Positions 30,830-39,736 are shown, counted from the first letter of the stretch. The stretch: DNA of 43,955 bases from Cytobacillus firmus (GCF_023715565.1 NZ_JAMBOJ010000040.1:1-43955); one strand, 5' to 3'. Made by a program: numbers and translations. The notes: a model not told the origin generated them from the sequence alone.

Positions 30830-31431
30830 TCATTATTCATTCCCTTCATATTCTCCGGCAAATGCGAAATAAAGGCATAGACCCCATTGTGGATCTCCTT
30901 TTTTATCAGCTCGATAATCTCTTCGTTATTTTCCTGCCCGGAGCGATCAGATGCCTGCTTCTGGATATAGAAGTCAATCCGGTTAGGCAGCTGCTTCTTG
31001 ATATCTTCTTTAATAAAAGTAATATACGAGTCATCTACATTGACATTTAATTCCTTCTGGGCATAAGCTGTAATTTCAGGAAGTTCCCGTTCTAAATACT
31101 GATAAATGGCGTCTTCGATTTCCATCGTTCTCTTCATCTGGTTTTTAGGCGAAATAGGTGCTTTAATGTTTTTGTTATCTACGGCAAAATCTTCAATGTT
31201 TTGCAGCTCAGAAGGGTTTAAGCCAATATTTAAAGTACCTTCAAGAGACTCTACCTTAAGCTGGTCAAATTTATACTCAATCCGATCGACCTGCATTGGC
31301 GGACGGCTTTTCAGAACTTCAGTTTCTTCCTGAAGTTTTTTCACCGCAGCTTCAAGTCTCCGTATTCGCTTTTCCTGTGCTTCTACAAAAGCATGCAATT
31401 GCTGAATATAGGTATTTAATTGCTGATTCAA
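30826..31431 (-). CDS. gerPC: Spore germination protein GerPC
   Basis: A GerPC of about 201 residues, the largest member of the operon. The N-terminus forms a coiled coil (YIQQLHAFVEAQEKRIRRLEAAVKKLQEETEVLK), followed by the conserved RIEYKFDQLKVESLEGTLNIGLNP. The start is probably TTG 31431, since AGGTGG lies five bases upstream; GTG 31440 or 31437 are inside that site but in frame. The stop overlaps the gerPD start. The role is in spore-coat permeability to germinants; the gene is expressed in the mother cell late in sporulation through the upstream sigma-K promoter. Confidence 0.85.
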   Translation of the reverse strand: MNQQLNTYIQQLHAFVEAQEKRIRRLEAAVKKLQEETEVLKSRPPMQVDRIEYKFDQLKVESLEGTLNIGLNPSELQNIEDFAVDNKNIKAPISPKNQMKRTMEIEDAIYQYLERELPEITAYAQKELNVNVDDSYITFIKEDIKKQLPNRIDFYIQKQASDRSGQENNEEIIELIKKEIHNGVYAFISHLPENMKGMNNE

Positions 31432-31461
31432 GCGCACCACCTCGCTTATAAAAAAATGAAA

Positions 31462-31701
31462 TTATCGTTTCTGGGCACCAGTCAGAGGTACAGAAGGTGA
31501 CAGAAAAACACTTTCCCCAGAAGGTCCCGCAGGCGCCGGACCTTCCGCTTCAGGTGCAGGCTCGGTAAAGCCGCCAGTGTTATACAAATAAGCCGCAGGC
31601 TTTATAATGCCTGCACTTCCAATCTGCATGACGGAAGAGTTTGTGATCCCGCCGATCTTTATAAAATTAATATGAATGGATTGCTGTATATAAAAATTCA
31701 T
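31462..31701 (-). CDS. gerPB: Spore germination protein GerPB
   Basis: A 79-residue GerPB: MNFYIQQSIHINFIKIGGITNSSVMQIGSAG, then NLYNTGGF-like YLYNTGGFTEPAPE and a Pro/Ala-rich tail. I chose ATG 31701 with GGGTGAT upstream; the longer in-frame extension reaches into gerPA and is not believed. It lies 13 bases downstream of the gerPA stop. Confidence 0.9.
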   Translation of the reverse strand: MNFYIQQSIHINFIKIGGITNSSVMQIGSAGIIKPAAYLYNTGGFTEPAPEAEGPAPAGPSGESVFLSPSVPLTGAQKR

Positions 31702-31714
31702 AGTATCACCCGTT

Positions 31715-31936
31715 TTAAGCATTGAAATAATTACCCTGATCCACGCCATCACAATCATAAGTGTTTGTTGTGCTCCGGTGATTGTAAACATTCAGGCCAT
31801 CCCCAGTGTTAAACGATCCGGCACCTGAAAAGGTCTTGGCGTTAGAAACTGGCATGATTTTATAAACGTCCCCAATATTAAAGACAGAACTGCTCCCGAT
31901 CGATATGACCTGTGCGACTCCCACAATAGCTGGCAT
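31715..31936 (-). CDS. gerPA: Spore germination protein GerPA
   Basis: A 73-residue GerPA, first gene of the operon: MPAIVGVAQVISIGSSSVFNIGDVYKIMP…, GAGSFNTGDGLNVYN…. The size equals that of B. subtilis GerPA. I chose ATG 31936 (AAAGGGTG six to seven bases upstream) rather than the in-frame GTG 31945 inside that site. The motif resembles GerPF. A sigma-K promoter and a GerE-like site lie directly upstream. Confidence 0.9.
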   Translation of the reverse strand: MPAIVGVAQVISIGSSSVFNIGDVYKIMPVSNAKTFSGAGSFNTGDGLNVYNHRSTTNTYDCDGVDQGNYFNA

Positions 31937-31966
31937 ATATAACACCCTTTAAAATGATTTCTTGTA

Positions 31967-31994
31967 TATCGTATGTGCCTAATTGCTGAATGTG
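31967..31994 (-). promoter_or_regulatory. sigma-K promoter of gerPA-F, with overlapping GerE-like site
   Basis: On the minus strand: an AC-containing -35 (CAC, 31992-31994), 16 bases, then CATACGATA (31967-31975). This fits the sigma-K pattern AC-N16-CATAnnnTA exactly. AATTAGGCACAT (31973-31984) fits the GerE consensus RWWTRGGYNNYY at 11 of 12 positions and overlaps the -10, so GerE could repress, as reported for B. subtilis gerP. The leader to gerPA would be about 25 bases. Confidence 0.8.
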
Positions 31995-32071
31995 ATTAAT
32001 CAGCCCAATAATTCTCGGTTGTACGTTAATTCTAGGCGAAACTAAAATGTTATATAACAGACAAAAATAGC

Positions 32072-32099
32072 GTGAAACTGTTTTGAATTTTGTGATAAT
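32072..32099 (+). promoter_or_regulatory. Weak candidate promoter for the second acyl-CoA ligase
   Basis: GTGAAA (32072-32077), 16 bases, GATAAT (32094-32099), with TGT just before the -10 (extended -10 TGtGATAAT). The match is modest. A GTTATATAAC palindrome lies just upstream at 32049-32058. Confidence 0.4.
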
Positions 32100-32135
32100 A
32101 TTAAATGAACAAAATTTTCTGTGAGGTGTCATAAA

Positions 32136-33728
32136 ATGAGTGTTCCATTAATACTTACGCAGTTTTTAGACCGTGCAGTGTCCCTTTACGGTTCCAAGAA
32201 AGCCATTTTTGCAGATGATCGAACTTTTACATATGAGGAATTGAACACAAGGGTTAATCAACTCTCTCATGGTTTAAAAGTTTCAGGTATTCAAAAAGGG
32301 GACAGGGTTGCTTACCTGGCACCCAATTCAGTTGAAATGCTGGAGGGGTTTTATGGAGTTTTTCAGCTGGGTGGAATAATGGTTCCGCTAAATATCAGGC
32401 TGAAGCCGGAAGACTATCTGTTTATATTGAATCACAGCGAATCCAAAATTCTGTTTGTAGATCAGGACCTTTACCATCTAATACTTCCTGTAAAAGATCA
32501 ACTGAAAACTGTGGAAAAAATCTTCGTGCATTATAAAGAAGAAAATACAGAAGAAACTGATTATGATATATGGCTCGGCAGCCAGGACAGCAGTCCTTTT
32601 CAAAGAGAGGTTCTGGACGAAAATGACGTTTGCAGCCTTTTATATACAAGCGGTACAACCGGTAATCCTAAAGGTGTCATGCTGACCCACCGTAATAATT
32701 ATCTGCATGCGTTGTCAACTATGCATCATTTGAGGGTCAGCGATCAGGATGTATTGCTGCATGTCCTGCCGATGTTTCATGTGAATGGATGGGGCTCTCC
32801 TTTTTATTACACGGCAAATGGCGCTGCTCAGGTGTGTATGAGAAAAGCTACGCCGGAAAAGATATTTGACGCCCTCAAGGAGCATAAAGTATCAGTCATG
32901 CATATGGCTCCCACTGTACTGAATTCACTGATGCAGCATTATGAACAATTTGCTCCTTCTGTTGAGCAGGATGTCAGGGTGGTTATAGCTGGATCGGCGC
33001 CTCCGCCGGCTTTTGTAACAAGAGTGGAAAAGGAGCTTGGATGGGAGTTCATACAGGTATATGGCATGACTGAATCATCTCCACTAAGCACAGTATCGAC
33101 GATTCGTTCTCACCTTCAGGAACTTCCGCTTAACCAGCAGTACCGGATGAAAGCAAAGGCAGGACATCAGATGATTGGCTGTGAAGTCCGGGTAATCAAT
33201 GAACGCGGTGAAGAAGTTGCCCATAATGGCAAAGAAATTGGTGAGGTAGTTGTCCGCAGCAACGGGGTAATGAAAGGCTATTGGAAAAATGAAGAGGCAA
33301 CAATGGAAGCGATTCGGGACGGCTGGCTTTACACAGGTGATATGGGAAATATAGATGAATATGGCAATATAGAAATTGTTGACCGGAAAAAAGATATTAT
33401 TATCAGCGGCGGGGAAAACATCTCATCCATTGAAGTAGAAGGGGTTTTATACGAGCACCCTGCTATCTCAGAAGCAGCTGTCATAGCAGTGCCTCACGAA
33501 AAGTGGGGGGAAACGCCTCATGCCTTTATAGTTGTGCGAAATGGGAATACACTGACTGAGCAGGAGATTATCAGTTTTACCAGGGAGAAACTGGCTCACT
33601 TCAAAGCTGTAACGGGAGTGACTTTTGTCGATGAGCTGCCGAAAACGGCTTCAGGGAAAATCCAAAAAATCCACCTTCGGAACAGCTATTGGGAGTCAAA
33701 AGGGAAAACAGACCGTTTTGTTAATTAA
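32136..33728 (+). CDS. Acyl-CoA synthetase (long-chain fatty acid-CoA ligase family)
   Basis: A 530-residue ANL-superfamily ligase distinct from the lcfB product. It has the adenylation motif YTSGTTGNPKGVMLTH (about 170-185), the VYGMTESSPLS acyl/AMP loop, GWLYTGDMG, the hinge DRKKDIIISGGENISS, and the catalytic lysine K508 in TASGKIQK. The HVNGWGSPFYY segment resembles medium/long-chain FadD3- or AlkK-like members. Substrate is uncertain. I chose ATG 32136 with GAGGTGTC upstream; the in-frame GTG 32121 is inside that site. No FadR operator is seen upstream. It is divergent from gerPA and closed by a strong terminator. Confidence 0.85.
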   Translation: MSVPLILTQFLDRAVSLYGSKKAIFADDRTFTYEELNTRVNQLSHGLKVSGIQKGDRVAYLAPNSVEMLEGFYGVFQLGGIMVPLNIRLKPEDYLFILNHSESKILFVDQDLYHLILPVKDQLKTVEKIFVHYKEENTEETDYDIWLGSQDSSPFQREVLDENDVCSLLYTSGTTGNPKGVMLTHRNNYLHALSTMHHLRVSDQDVLLHVLPMFHVNGWGSPFYYTANGAAQVCMRKATPEKIFDALKEHKVSVMHMAPTVLNSLMQHYEQFAPSVEQDVRVVIAGSAPPPAFVTRVEKELGWEFIQVYGMTESSPLSTVSTIRSHLQELPLNQQYRMKAKAGHQMIGCEVRVINERGEEVAHNGKEIGEVVVRSNGVMKGYWKNEEATMEAIRDGWLYTGDMGNIDEYGNIEIVDRKKDIIISGGENISSIEVEGVLYEHPAISEAAVIAVPHEKWGETPHAFIVVRNGNTLTEQEIISFTREKLAHFKAVTGVTFVDELPKTASGKIQKIHLRNSYWESKGKTDRFVN

Positions 33729-33744
33729 TGTTGATTGCCTGCCA

Positions 33745-33783
33745 GCTCCAGCGCCCAGTTACATGCGCTGGAGCATTTTTTTT
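33745..33783 (+). terminator. Terminator after the second acyl-CoA ligase
   Basis: GCTCCAGCGC (33745-33754) and GCGCTGGAGC (33765-33774) form a perfect 10-bp stem, followed by ATTTTTTTT. Confidence 0.92.
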
Positions 33784-33848
33784 CTGGACAAGCTGAATTC
33801 AGCTCTCTATCATTAAGGTAAGATTTTTTATATAGAAGGAGGCGCTTT

Positions 33849-35036
33849 ATGGACAGGCAGGTCAGCCCGGTTCTGGAGAAGGATCGGATCATATCGCTGG
33901 ATATTATGAGAGGCTTTGCCATTCTCGGGATTTTTTTAGTTAATATGCTTTCCTTCCATTCACCATATCTGTACATTGATCCTTTTGAATGGTGGGACAG
34001 TCCTGCAGATAAAGGGGCCTATGCATTTATCGATATCTTTGTGCAGGCAAGCTTCTATCCTTTGTTTTCAATGCTGTTCGGTTATGGGATAGTCATTCTG
34101 AGGGAGAGGGCAATGGCCAAAGGCCTTGGTTTCGGAGGAATGGCTGCTAGGAGATTTTCCTTTTTGCTGCTGATAGGCATCATTCACGCTTTTCTTATTT
34201 GGCATGGGGACATCTTAATAAACTATGCAATCTTTGGCTTTATCTTTTTAATATTTGTAAAAATGTCAGGAAAAAATATGCTTTTAACCGGAATATTGCT
34301 TTATATCATTCCCAATCTGCTATTTGTTCTATTGTTTTTTGCAACAGTTTTGTTTGTTCCTCCTGAAGATCTGTCAGTCTATGACAAAGAAGCCGCATTA
34401 GCTTCCTTACAGGCCTATCAAAATGGAAGCTTTACCGAGATTACCTCACAGCGCATCCAGGATTGGTCAGGTGTTAATAATCTTGCTTCACTGCCTATCA
34501 TGCTGGCATCTATTTTTCCTTTATTTTTAATAGGTGGAGGAGCAGCCAAGCTGCGATGGCTTGAGGAACCAGTAAAAAACCGGGCACTCCTCATAAGAAT
34601 TATGCTGATTTCTTTCGCTGCAGGGCTTTTGTTCAAATTGCTGCCTTACATAATGGAAAGCAACCTCGGACTGGATTACATGCAGGACATATTCGGAGGT
34701 CCGCTGCTGGCTATTGCTTATGGTTTAGGGATAGCGGTGATGATAAACAATAGTCATGGACCAGGATTTCTGCTGCCGCTCTCATATGTTGGGAAATTAT
34801 CGCTCTCAAATTATCTTTTCCAGTCTATTATCTCGACTTTTATTTTTTACAGTTATGGATTAGGCTTCTATGGAAAGGTCTCTGCATTTGGGGGGACACT
34901 TTTAGTTATGGTCATCTTCGCTTTCCAGGTCCTTATCAGCCGCTTATGGATTACCCGCTATTATTATGGACCGGTCGAATGGCTCTGGAGGAGCTTTACT
35001 TATTTGAAGGTCCCTAATTGGAAGAGAAAAGGTTAA
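33849..35036 (+). CDS. DUF418 family membrane protein (YeiB-like)
   Basis: A 395-residue polytopic membrane protein. It begins with the family-typical RIISLDIMRGFAILGIFLVNM (about 13-33), then has FPLFSMLFGYGI-like FYPLFSMLFGYGIVI and the RRFSFLLLIGIIHAFLIWHGDIL block. The C-terminal DUF418 domain shows YGLGIAVMI…LSYVGKLSLSNYLFQSIIS and ends RSFTYLKVPNW. The family is distantly acyltransferase-3-like; the reaction is unknown. The start follows AGAAGGAGGCGC. It has no operon partner in sight; yisK starts 66 bases after its stop. Confidence 0.82.
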   Translation: MDRQVSPVLEKDRIISLDIMRGFAILGIFLVNMLSFHSPYLYIDPFEWWDSPADKGAYAFIDIFVQASFYPLFSMLFGYGIVILRERAMAKGLGFGGMAARRFSFLLLIGIIHAFLIWHGDILINYAIFGFIFLIFVKMSGKNMLLTGILLYIIPNLLFVLLFFATVLFVPPEDLSVYDKEAALASLQAYQNGSFTEITSQRIQDWSGVNNLASLPIMLASIFPLFLIGGGAAKLRWLEEPVKNRALLIRIMLISFAAGLLFKLLPYIMESNLGLDYMQDIFGGPLLAIAYGLGIAVMINNSHGPGFLLPLSYVGKLSLSNYLFQSIISTFIFYSYGLGFYGKVSAFGGTLLVMVIFAFQVLISRLWITRYYYGPVEWLWRSFTYLKVPNWKRKG

Positions 35037-35102
35037 AAATGTCCAAAAAACTGAAAATTTATATTATACTAAAAAAGTGAAAAATAGAATGAGGTGATAA
35101 GA

Positions 35103-36011
35103 ATGAAAATTGTTACTTTTAAGGATAGCACAGAAAGCGGTGTTGGTTTACTCGACGAGACCGGAACAAAGGTGATTCCGCTAAAAACAGCTTTAGAAAA
35201 AATGGAAGGCAAAAGTGAGTTGCCGGCGACTTTGAAGGAATGTATTGCTTTAGGGGATAAGTTCATTGATAAAGTACATAGTTTAACAGATTGGCTAAGC
35301 AGTAATCCTGCAAGGGAAGAACTCTTTCACCCGCTCACTTCCGTTGCATTGGAAGCACCGATTCCCCGTCCGGATAAGAATATCTTTTGTGTAGGCAAGA
35401 ATTATGCCGAGCATGCCATTGAGATGGGGAGCAAAGAAGATATTCCAGAGTACATAATGGTCTTTACAAAATCGCCAACAACGGTCATAGGACCTGATGC
35501 AACAGTCTTGAATCACAAAAATGTCACTGCAGAGCTGGATTATGAAGGAGAGCTTGCCGTTGTAATCGGAAAAAAGGGACGGGCGATTCCAAAGGAAAAA
35601 GCATTTGAACACATTTTTGGCTATACGATCATTAATGATGTGACAGCAAGGGATCTGCAATCCCGCCATAAGCAATTTTTCATCGGTAAAAGCCTGGATT
35701 CCACATGCCCGATGGGACCATGGATTGTCCATAAATCAGCTGTTGAAAACCCGAATCAGCTTGATATTCAAACAAAGGTAAACGGAGAGATCCGACAAAG
35801 TTCAAATACTGAAAACTTTATCTTTCCAATCGAGGAAATCATCTCTGTCCTGTCAAAGGGCATGACACTTGAGCCTGGAGATATTATTGCTACAGGAACT
35901 CCCGCAGGGGTAGGCAAGGGCTTTAAGCCTCCGCGTTTTCTTAAGCCGGGAGATAAAGTAGAAATTACAGTAGAAAATATAGGAACTTTGACCAACTTTA
36001 TAGAAAAATAA
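35103..36011 (+). CDS. yisK: YisK, fumarylacetoacetate hydrolase family (oxaloacetate decarboxylase-type)
   Basis: A 302-residue FAH-fold enzyme. The divalent-metal ligands E148 and E150 (LDYEGELAV) and D179 (TIINDVTARD) fall at the positions I recall for B. subtilis YisK. PRPDKNIFCVGKNYAEHA and GDIIATGTPAGVG complete the active-site signature. YisK has been reported to decarboxylate oxaloacetate and to associate with the Mbl cytoskeleton; I infer the same here from close similarity. I chose ATG 35103 with GAGGTGAT upstream; GTG 35094 is inside that site. It is followed by yisL after about 200 bases, as in B. subtilis. Confidence 0.88.
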   Translation: MKIVTFKDSTESGVGLLDETGTKVIPLKTALEKMEGKSELPATLKECIALGDKFIDKVHSLTDWLSSNPAREELFHPLTSVALEAPIPRPDKNIFCVGKNYAEHAIEMGSKEDIPEYIMVFTKSPTTVIGPDATVLNHKNVTAELDYEGELAVVIGKKGRAIPKEKAFEHIFGYTIINDVTARDLQSRHKQFFIGKSLDSTCPMGPWIVHKSAVENPNQLDIQTKVNGEIRQSSNTENFIFPIEEIISVLSKGMTLEPGDIIATGTPAGVGKGFKPPRFLKPGDKVEITVENIGTLTNFIEK

Positions 36012-36018
36012 AATAAAG

Positions 36019-36046
36019 ATGGCCAGTGTAAAAAACACAGGCTTTT
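36019..36046 (+). terminator. Weak terminator-like hairpin after yisK
   Basis: GCCaGTGT-aaaaa-ACACaGGC with one A-A mismatch, followed by TTTT. The rest of the 36047-36209 gap shows only AT-rich sequence and no clear promoter. Confidence 0.4.
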
Positions 36047-36209
36047 AAGAATATACTTTATAATTTTAGAATGTCAATGATATAAGTCACATTTTGTCAT
36101 AAATAGTTCACAAATTTGCCTTTAGATAATCTTTTTCTGCATCTTAACTTTAGGAATTTCAAAGTCAATATGGTATGATGATATCGAATTTACATTAGGA
36201 GGCACTGGA

Positions 36210-36566
36210 ATGATACATGCCCATATAACAACATGGTTTTTAGCACTTGTTCTATTTATTATTGCCCTTATACTGCATAAAAGCGGCAAACAAAAAGGTT
36301 TAAAAATGGTTCAAATGATTTTGAGATTATTTTATCTGCTAATCATTGGAACAGGAGTTTGGATTTTAAGCAGCCTTAACAGCATCGACCTTCTTTATGT
36401 GTTGAAGTCATTAGTAGGCATTTGGGTAATTGCTATGTTAGAAATGATTATCATCCGTACTGTCAAAGGGGAAAAGACTTCTATTTTATGGGGACAGTTC
36501 ATTGTCGCTCTAATCCTGGTTCTATATTTAGGATTTGTTAAATTGCCATTAACTTTTATGACGTGA
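36210..36566 (+). CDS. yisL: YisL family membrane protein (DUF1516)
   Basis: A 118-residue protein with four hydrophobic helices (HITTWFLALVLFIIALILH, LRLFYLLIIGTGVWIL, LKSLVGIWVIAMLEMIII, WGQFIVALILVLYLG). The opening MIHAHITTW and the size match the YisL/UPF0344 family of unknown function. The ribosome site is TAGGAGGC. It follows yisK as in B. subtilis and has its own terminator. Confidence 0.87.
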   Translation: MIHAHITTWFLALVLFIIALILHKSGKQKGLKMVQMILRLFYLLIIGTGVWILSSLNSIDLLYVLKSLVGIWVIAMLEMIIIRTVKGEKTSILWGQFIVALILVLYLGFVKLPLTFMT

Positions 36567-36581
36567 ATATGGATATTTATA

Positions 36582-36610
36582 GAAAAGGCTGCCGAAAAGG
36601 CAGCTTTTTC
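36582..36610 (+). terminator. Terminator after yisL
   Basis: AAAAGGCTGCC-gaaaa-GGCAGCTTTTT: the GCTGCC/GGCAGC core is extended by A-T pairs. Confidence 0.85.
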
Positions 36611-36761
36611 TATTTTTGTCATATCATGACTTCACTAAGTATGGTAATTTAAAGCTATAGCAAACTATAGGATAAAAATTTGAATCTGCAGTCTCAGCTG
36701 TACAAGGGAGTAATCCTATCAGCGGCGGGTCTAATGATCTTACTATGATGGTGGGTTTTTT

Positions 36762-39683
36762 ATGGCACAGACGTTTACATGTTTATATAAGAATATTAGC
36801 GAGCTTAATAGTTTTATAGACTTGAATGAATTGACTGAATATCCGAATTTGCTTGTGCAGGTCTTTACAGGGACTCCTGAAAACCTATTTATCGCAGAAA
36901 TTCAAAAGGAACTGAAAAATAAGCTTCCACTTGCACATATAGCAGGCTGTTCAACTTCCGGTGAAATTCATGAAGGGCGCATTACGGAAAAACAAACAAT
37001 CATTTGCTTTACTATTTTCGAAAAAACCGAATTAAAATCACTCCTGTTTAACAGGAGTGATTTTAAAGACAGTTATGAAATGGGCAAGGCCCTGGCACGG
37101 GAACTTGCTATCTTTAATACTGAAGCTGTAATTATCTTTCCTGCAGGATTTGATGTTGATTCCACTGACCTCCTGGAAGGGATAAATGAAACCCACCCAA
37201 ACATGGTGATTTCCGGCGGCCTTGCCGGAGATGATGGTTTATTCCAGAAGGGTTTTTCTTTTACTCAAGAAGGAATCACCAGCGATGGGCTTGCGGCAGT
37301 TGCCCTTCAAAGCGGCAATTTGTCAGTAAGACATTTTGAAAATTATCAGTGGCAGGAGATTGGAAAAAGCTTTACTGTCACAAAGGCAGAAGGATCTATC
37401 ATCTACTCCCTGGACGATATGAGGCCTTTAACTATTTTAAAGCGCTATTTGGGAGAGGCTTTTATTAAGGAACTGCCCAAATCAGGTACTGAATTCCCGT
37501 TCCTTTTACAGTACCGTGGAGAAAAAGTATCTGTTTTTATTATAAAATTACTTGAAAATGGTGCAATTAAAGTAAACAGAAGGGTTGAGGCAGGCGACAC
37601 ACTTACGTTTGCTTATGCCAATCTGGAGGACATTATTGACCGGTCTTTAAAAGAATTAAAACAGCTTGACAAGGATTCTCCTGAAAGCATATTTATATAC
37701 AGTTGCATGGCCAGGAAGCAATTTGCAAGGGACTTTACGGAAAAAGAACTGGCAATGTTCCAAAAAATAGCTCCGTCTAACGGCTTTTTCTCTTATGGAG
37801 AAATATCCTGCCGTAAAGGCGGAGATCCGAAGATGGTCGGACATTCTCTTACATATCTTGCTTTATCAGAAAATAGTGCTGAATCAAAGAAGGAACAGCA
37901 GAATGAATTTGTTTATGAAAAACCCGTACAATTTAATACGATTACTTCATTAACTCACTTAATGCATGCTTCTCAGGATGATATTAAATCATTAAACAGC
38001 AGTCTTAAAATGTCAGAACAATATTATAAATCTCTATTTGACAATAATGCAGACTTTGTTTATTCAACTGATCTGAGGGGGAATTTCACAAGTGTCAACC
38101 CTGCATTTGAGAAAACCTTCGGGTACAGCCGGAAAGAAATAATCGGGAAAACAGCTCTTTCCTATGTGAGCGATATGGATGTACAAAGGGTCCGAATGCA
38201 CTTTTATCGGGCTTTAAGGGGAAAGGAGCAATATTATAATGTATATATTGATTCAAAAACCGGCGAGAAGAATCTCTTTCAGCTGAAAAATATTCCGATT
38301 ACGGTTTATGGGGAATGTGTAGGCATTTATGGAATCGGCAGAAATATTACTGAACAGAAAAAAATTGAAGAGAAGATAACAGAACTGGCTTTTTTTGACC
38401 GGGATACAGGGCTGCCAAACAGAATGAAGTTTACAGAACAATTGGAAATGCAATTAAAGAGAGCCAGGAAGAAACAGAAGAAAATTGCCGTTCTTTCTAT
38501 TGATATTGACCGGTTTAAAATCATAAATGACAGTCTTGGGCACTTTGCAGGGGATATGGTGTTAAAGGAAATTTCCGAAAGAATTGAGAGGGTTTTGCCT
38601 TCAGGTTCTTATTTGGGAAGATTCAGTGGGGATAAGTTTACCCTGGTACTATCGAGGGAAGCAACCATAGAAAAAGTTATGAAAGCCTCCAAAAAGATAT
38701 TAGATGAAATATCCCATCCTTTATTTCAGTCGGATCAGGAGTTTATTGTTACTGCGAGTATTGGTGTAAGCCTATATCCGGACGATGGATCTGATGAGCA
38801 CATACTGCTGAAAAATGCTGATATTGCCACAAACCGCTCCAAGCTGCAGGGAGGAAACCGGGTCACGTTTTTCTCGATGGAAATGAATCAGCAGGCAATG
38901 GACAGACTTGAGCTTGAAAGCTACTTAAGAAAAGCATTGCAGAAAAATGAGTTTTATTTATGCTACCAGCCATTAATCGACCTTGAAACAGGCAATTTAT
39001 ATGGAAGCGAAGCCCTGATCCGCTGGAATCATCCAAAACTTGGACTTGTTTCACCAGGTGAATTTATTCCTCTTGCAGAAGAAACTGGTCTCATTGGGGA
39101 TATTGGCGGCTGGGTGTTGAGGTCGGCCTGCCGGCAAAATAGGCGCTGGCAAATGCTCGGCTATGAATCTCTCTCCATTTCCGTGAATGTATCAGCCTAT
39201 CAATTCCAGCAGCCGGGTTTTCTTCAGGAAGTTAAGTCGGCATTGGAGATTTCAGGTATGGAGCCGAAATATTTAACATTGGAGCTGACTGAAAGCACGA
39301 TGCTGAGAAATGTAGAGTATAGTATACAAGTTATGAAGTCTCTGCAGGATATCGGCGTCAAGGTATCCATTGATGATTTTGGAACCGGATATTCTTCATT
39401 AAGTTATTTAAAGGACCTTCCAATCAATACATTAAAAATCGACCGGTCGTTTATCAATAACCTTCGACTAAATACATCTGATGTGGCCATTGTAAAAGCC
39501 ATCATCACCATGGGACATGGACTCTCCGTTAAGGTGGTGGCTGAAGGGGTGGAAACACTGGAACAGATTGAGCTTTTAAAGGAATTGAAATGCCATTATG
39601 CACAGGGCTTTTATATACATAAGCCGCTTATGACCAAAGATTTTGAGGAAGGTCTATCAAAATACGTTCAAACGCACAGCTAG
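36762..39683 (+). CDS. FIST-PAS-GGDEF(degenerate)-EAL signalling protein, probable c-di-GMP phosphodiesterase
   Basis: A 973-residue cytoplasmic protein with no membrane segments. An N-terminal FIST sensory module (about 25-375) shows LAHIAGCSTSGEI, VISGGLAGDDG and the FIST_C features IYSCMARKQF and FFSYGEISC. A PAS domain follows (about 425-535; YSTDLRGNFTSVNPAFEKTFGY). A GGDEF domain (about 545-710) has the signature replaced by S622-G-D-K-F626 and no RxxD inhibitory site, so it is probably not a cyclase. The EAL domain (about 725-965) is intact: E750-A-L, NVSAYQF, ELTES, IDDFGTGYSS, LKIDRSF, AEGVET and AQGF. I infer a phosphodiesterase tuned by a small ligand (FIST domains are thought to bind amino acids). 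It begins after GATGGTGGG and is not found at this place in B. subtilis. Confidence 0.88.
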   Translation: MAQTFTCLYKNISELNSFIDLNELTEYPNLLVQVFTGTPENLFIAEIQKELKNKLPLAHIAGCSTSGEIHEGRITEKQTIICFTIFEKTELKSLLFNRSDFKDSYEMGKALARELAIFNTEAVIIFPAGFDVDSTDLLEGINETHPNMVISGGLAGDDGLFQKGFSFTQEGITSDGLAAVALQSGNLSVRHFENYQWQEIGKSFTVTKAEGSIIYSLDDMRPLTILKRYLGEAFIKELPKSGTEFPFLLQYRGEKVSVFIIKLLENGAIKVNRRVEAGDTLTFAYANLEDIIDRSLKELKQLDKDSPESIFIYSCMARKQFARDFTEKELAMFQKIAPSNGFFSYGEISCRKGGDPKMVGHSLTYLALSENSAESKKEQQNEFVYEKPVQFNTITSLTHLMHASQDDIKSLNSSLKMSEQYYKSLFDNNADFVYSTDLRGNFTSVNPAFEKTFGYSRKEIIGKTALSYVSDMDVQRVRMHFYRALRGKEQYYNVYIDSKTGEKNLFQLKNIPITVYGECVGIYGIGRNITEQKKIEEKITELAFFDRDTGLPNRMKFTEQLEMQLKRARKKQKKIAVLSIDIDRFKIINDSLGHFAGDMVLKEISERIERVLPSGSYLGRFSGDKFTLVLSREATIEKVMKASKKILDEISHPLFQSDQEFIVTASIGVSLYPDDGSDEHILLKNADIATNRSKLQGGNRVTFFSMEMNQQAMDRLELESYLRKALQKNEFYLCYQPLIDLETGNLYGSEALIRWNHPKLGLVSPGEFIPLAEETGLIGDIGGWVLRSACRQNRRWQMLGYESLSISVNVSAYQFQQPGFLQEVKSALEISGMEPKYLTLELTESTMLRNVEYSIQVMKSLQDIGVKVSIDDFGTGYSSLSYLKDLPINTLKIDRSFINNLRLNTSDVAIVKAIITMGHGLSVKVVAEGVETLEQIELLKELKCHYAQGFYIHKPLMTKDFEEGLSKYVQTHS

Positions 39684-39687
39684 CGCC

Positions 39688-39736
39688 ATAAAGAAACAGC
39701 AGCACTGCCACCAAAGGCAGGCTGCTGTTTCTTTAT
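39688..39736. terminator. Bidirectional terminator between the EAL protein and yisN
   Basis: ATAAAGAAACAGCAGC (39688-39703) and GCTGCTGTTTCTTTAT (39721-39736) pair perfectly over 16 bp, with an inner GCC/GGC pair. It includes the yisN stop codon, so yisN ends inside the terminator. Confidence 0.88.

Noticed and set aside
30637..31050. Plus-strand 137-codon frame opposite gerPC/gerPD
   Set aside because: It is antisense to clearly recognisable gerP genes and has no supporting motifs.
36567..36761. c-di-GMP (GEMM) riboswitch before the EAL protein
   Set aside because: The GEMM core motifs are not present; only a small CTATAG-caaa-CTATAG hairpin and an unstructured leader are visible.
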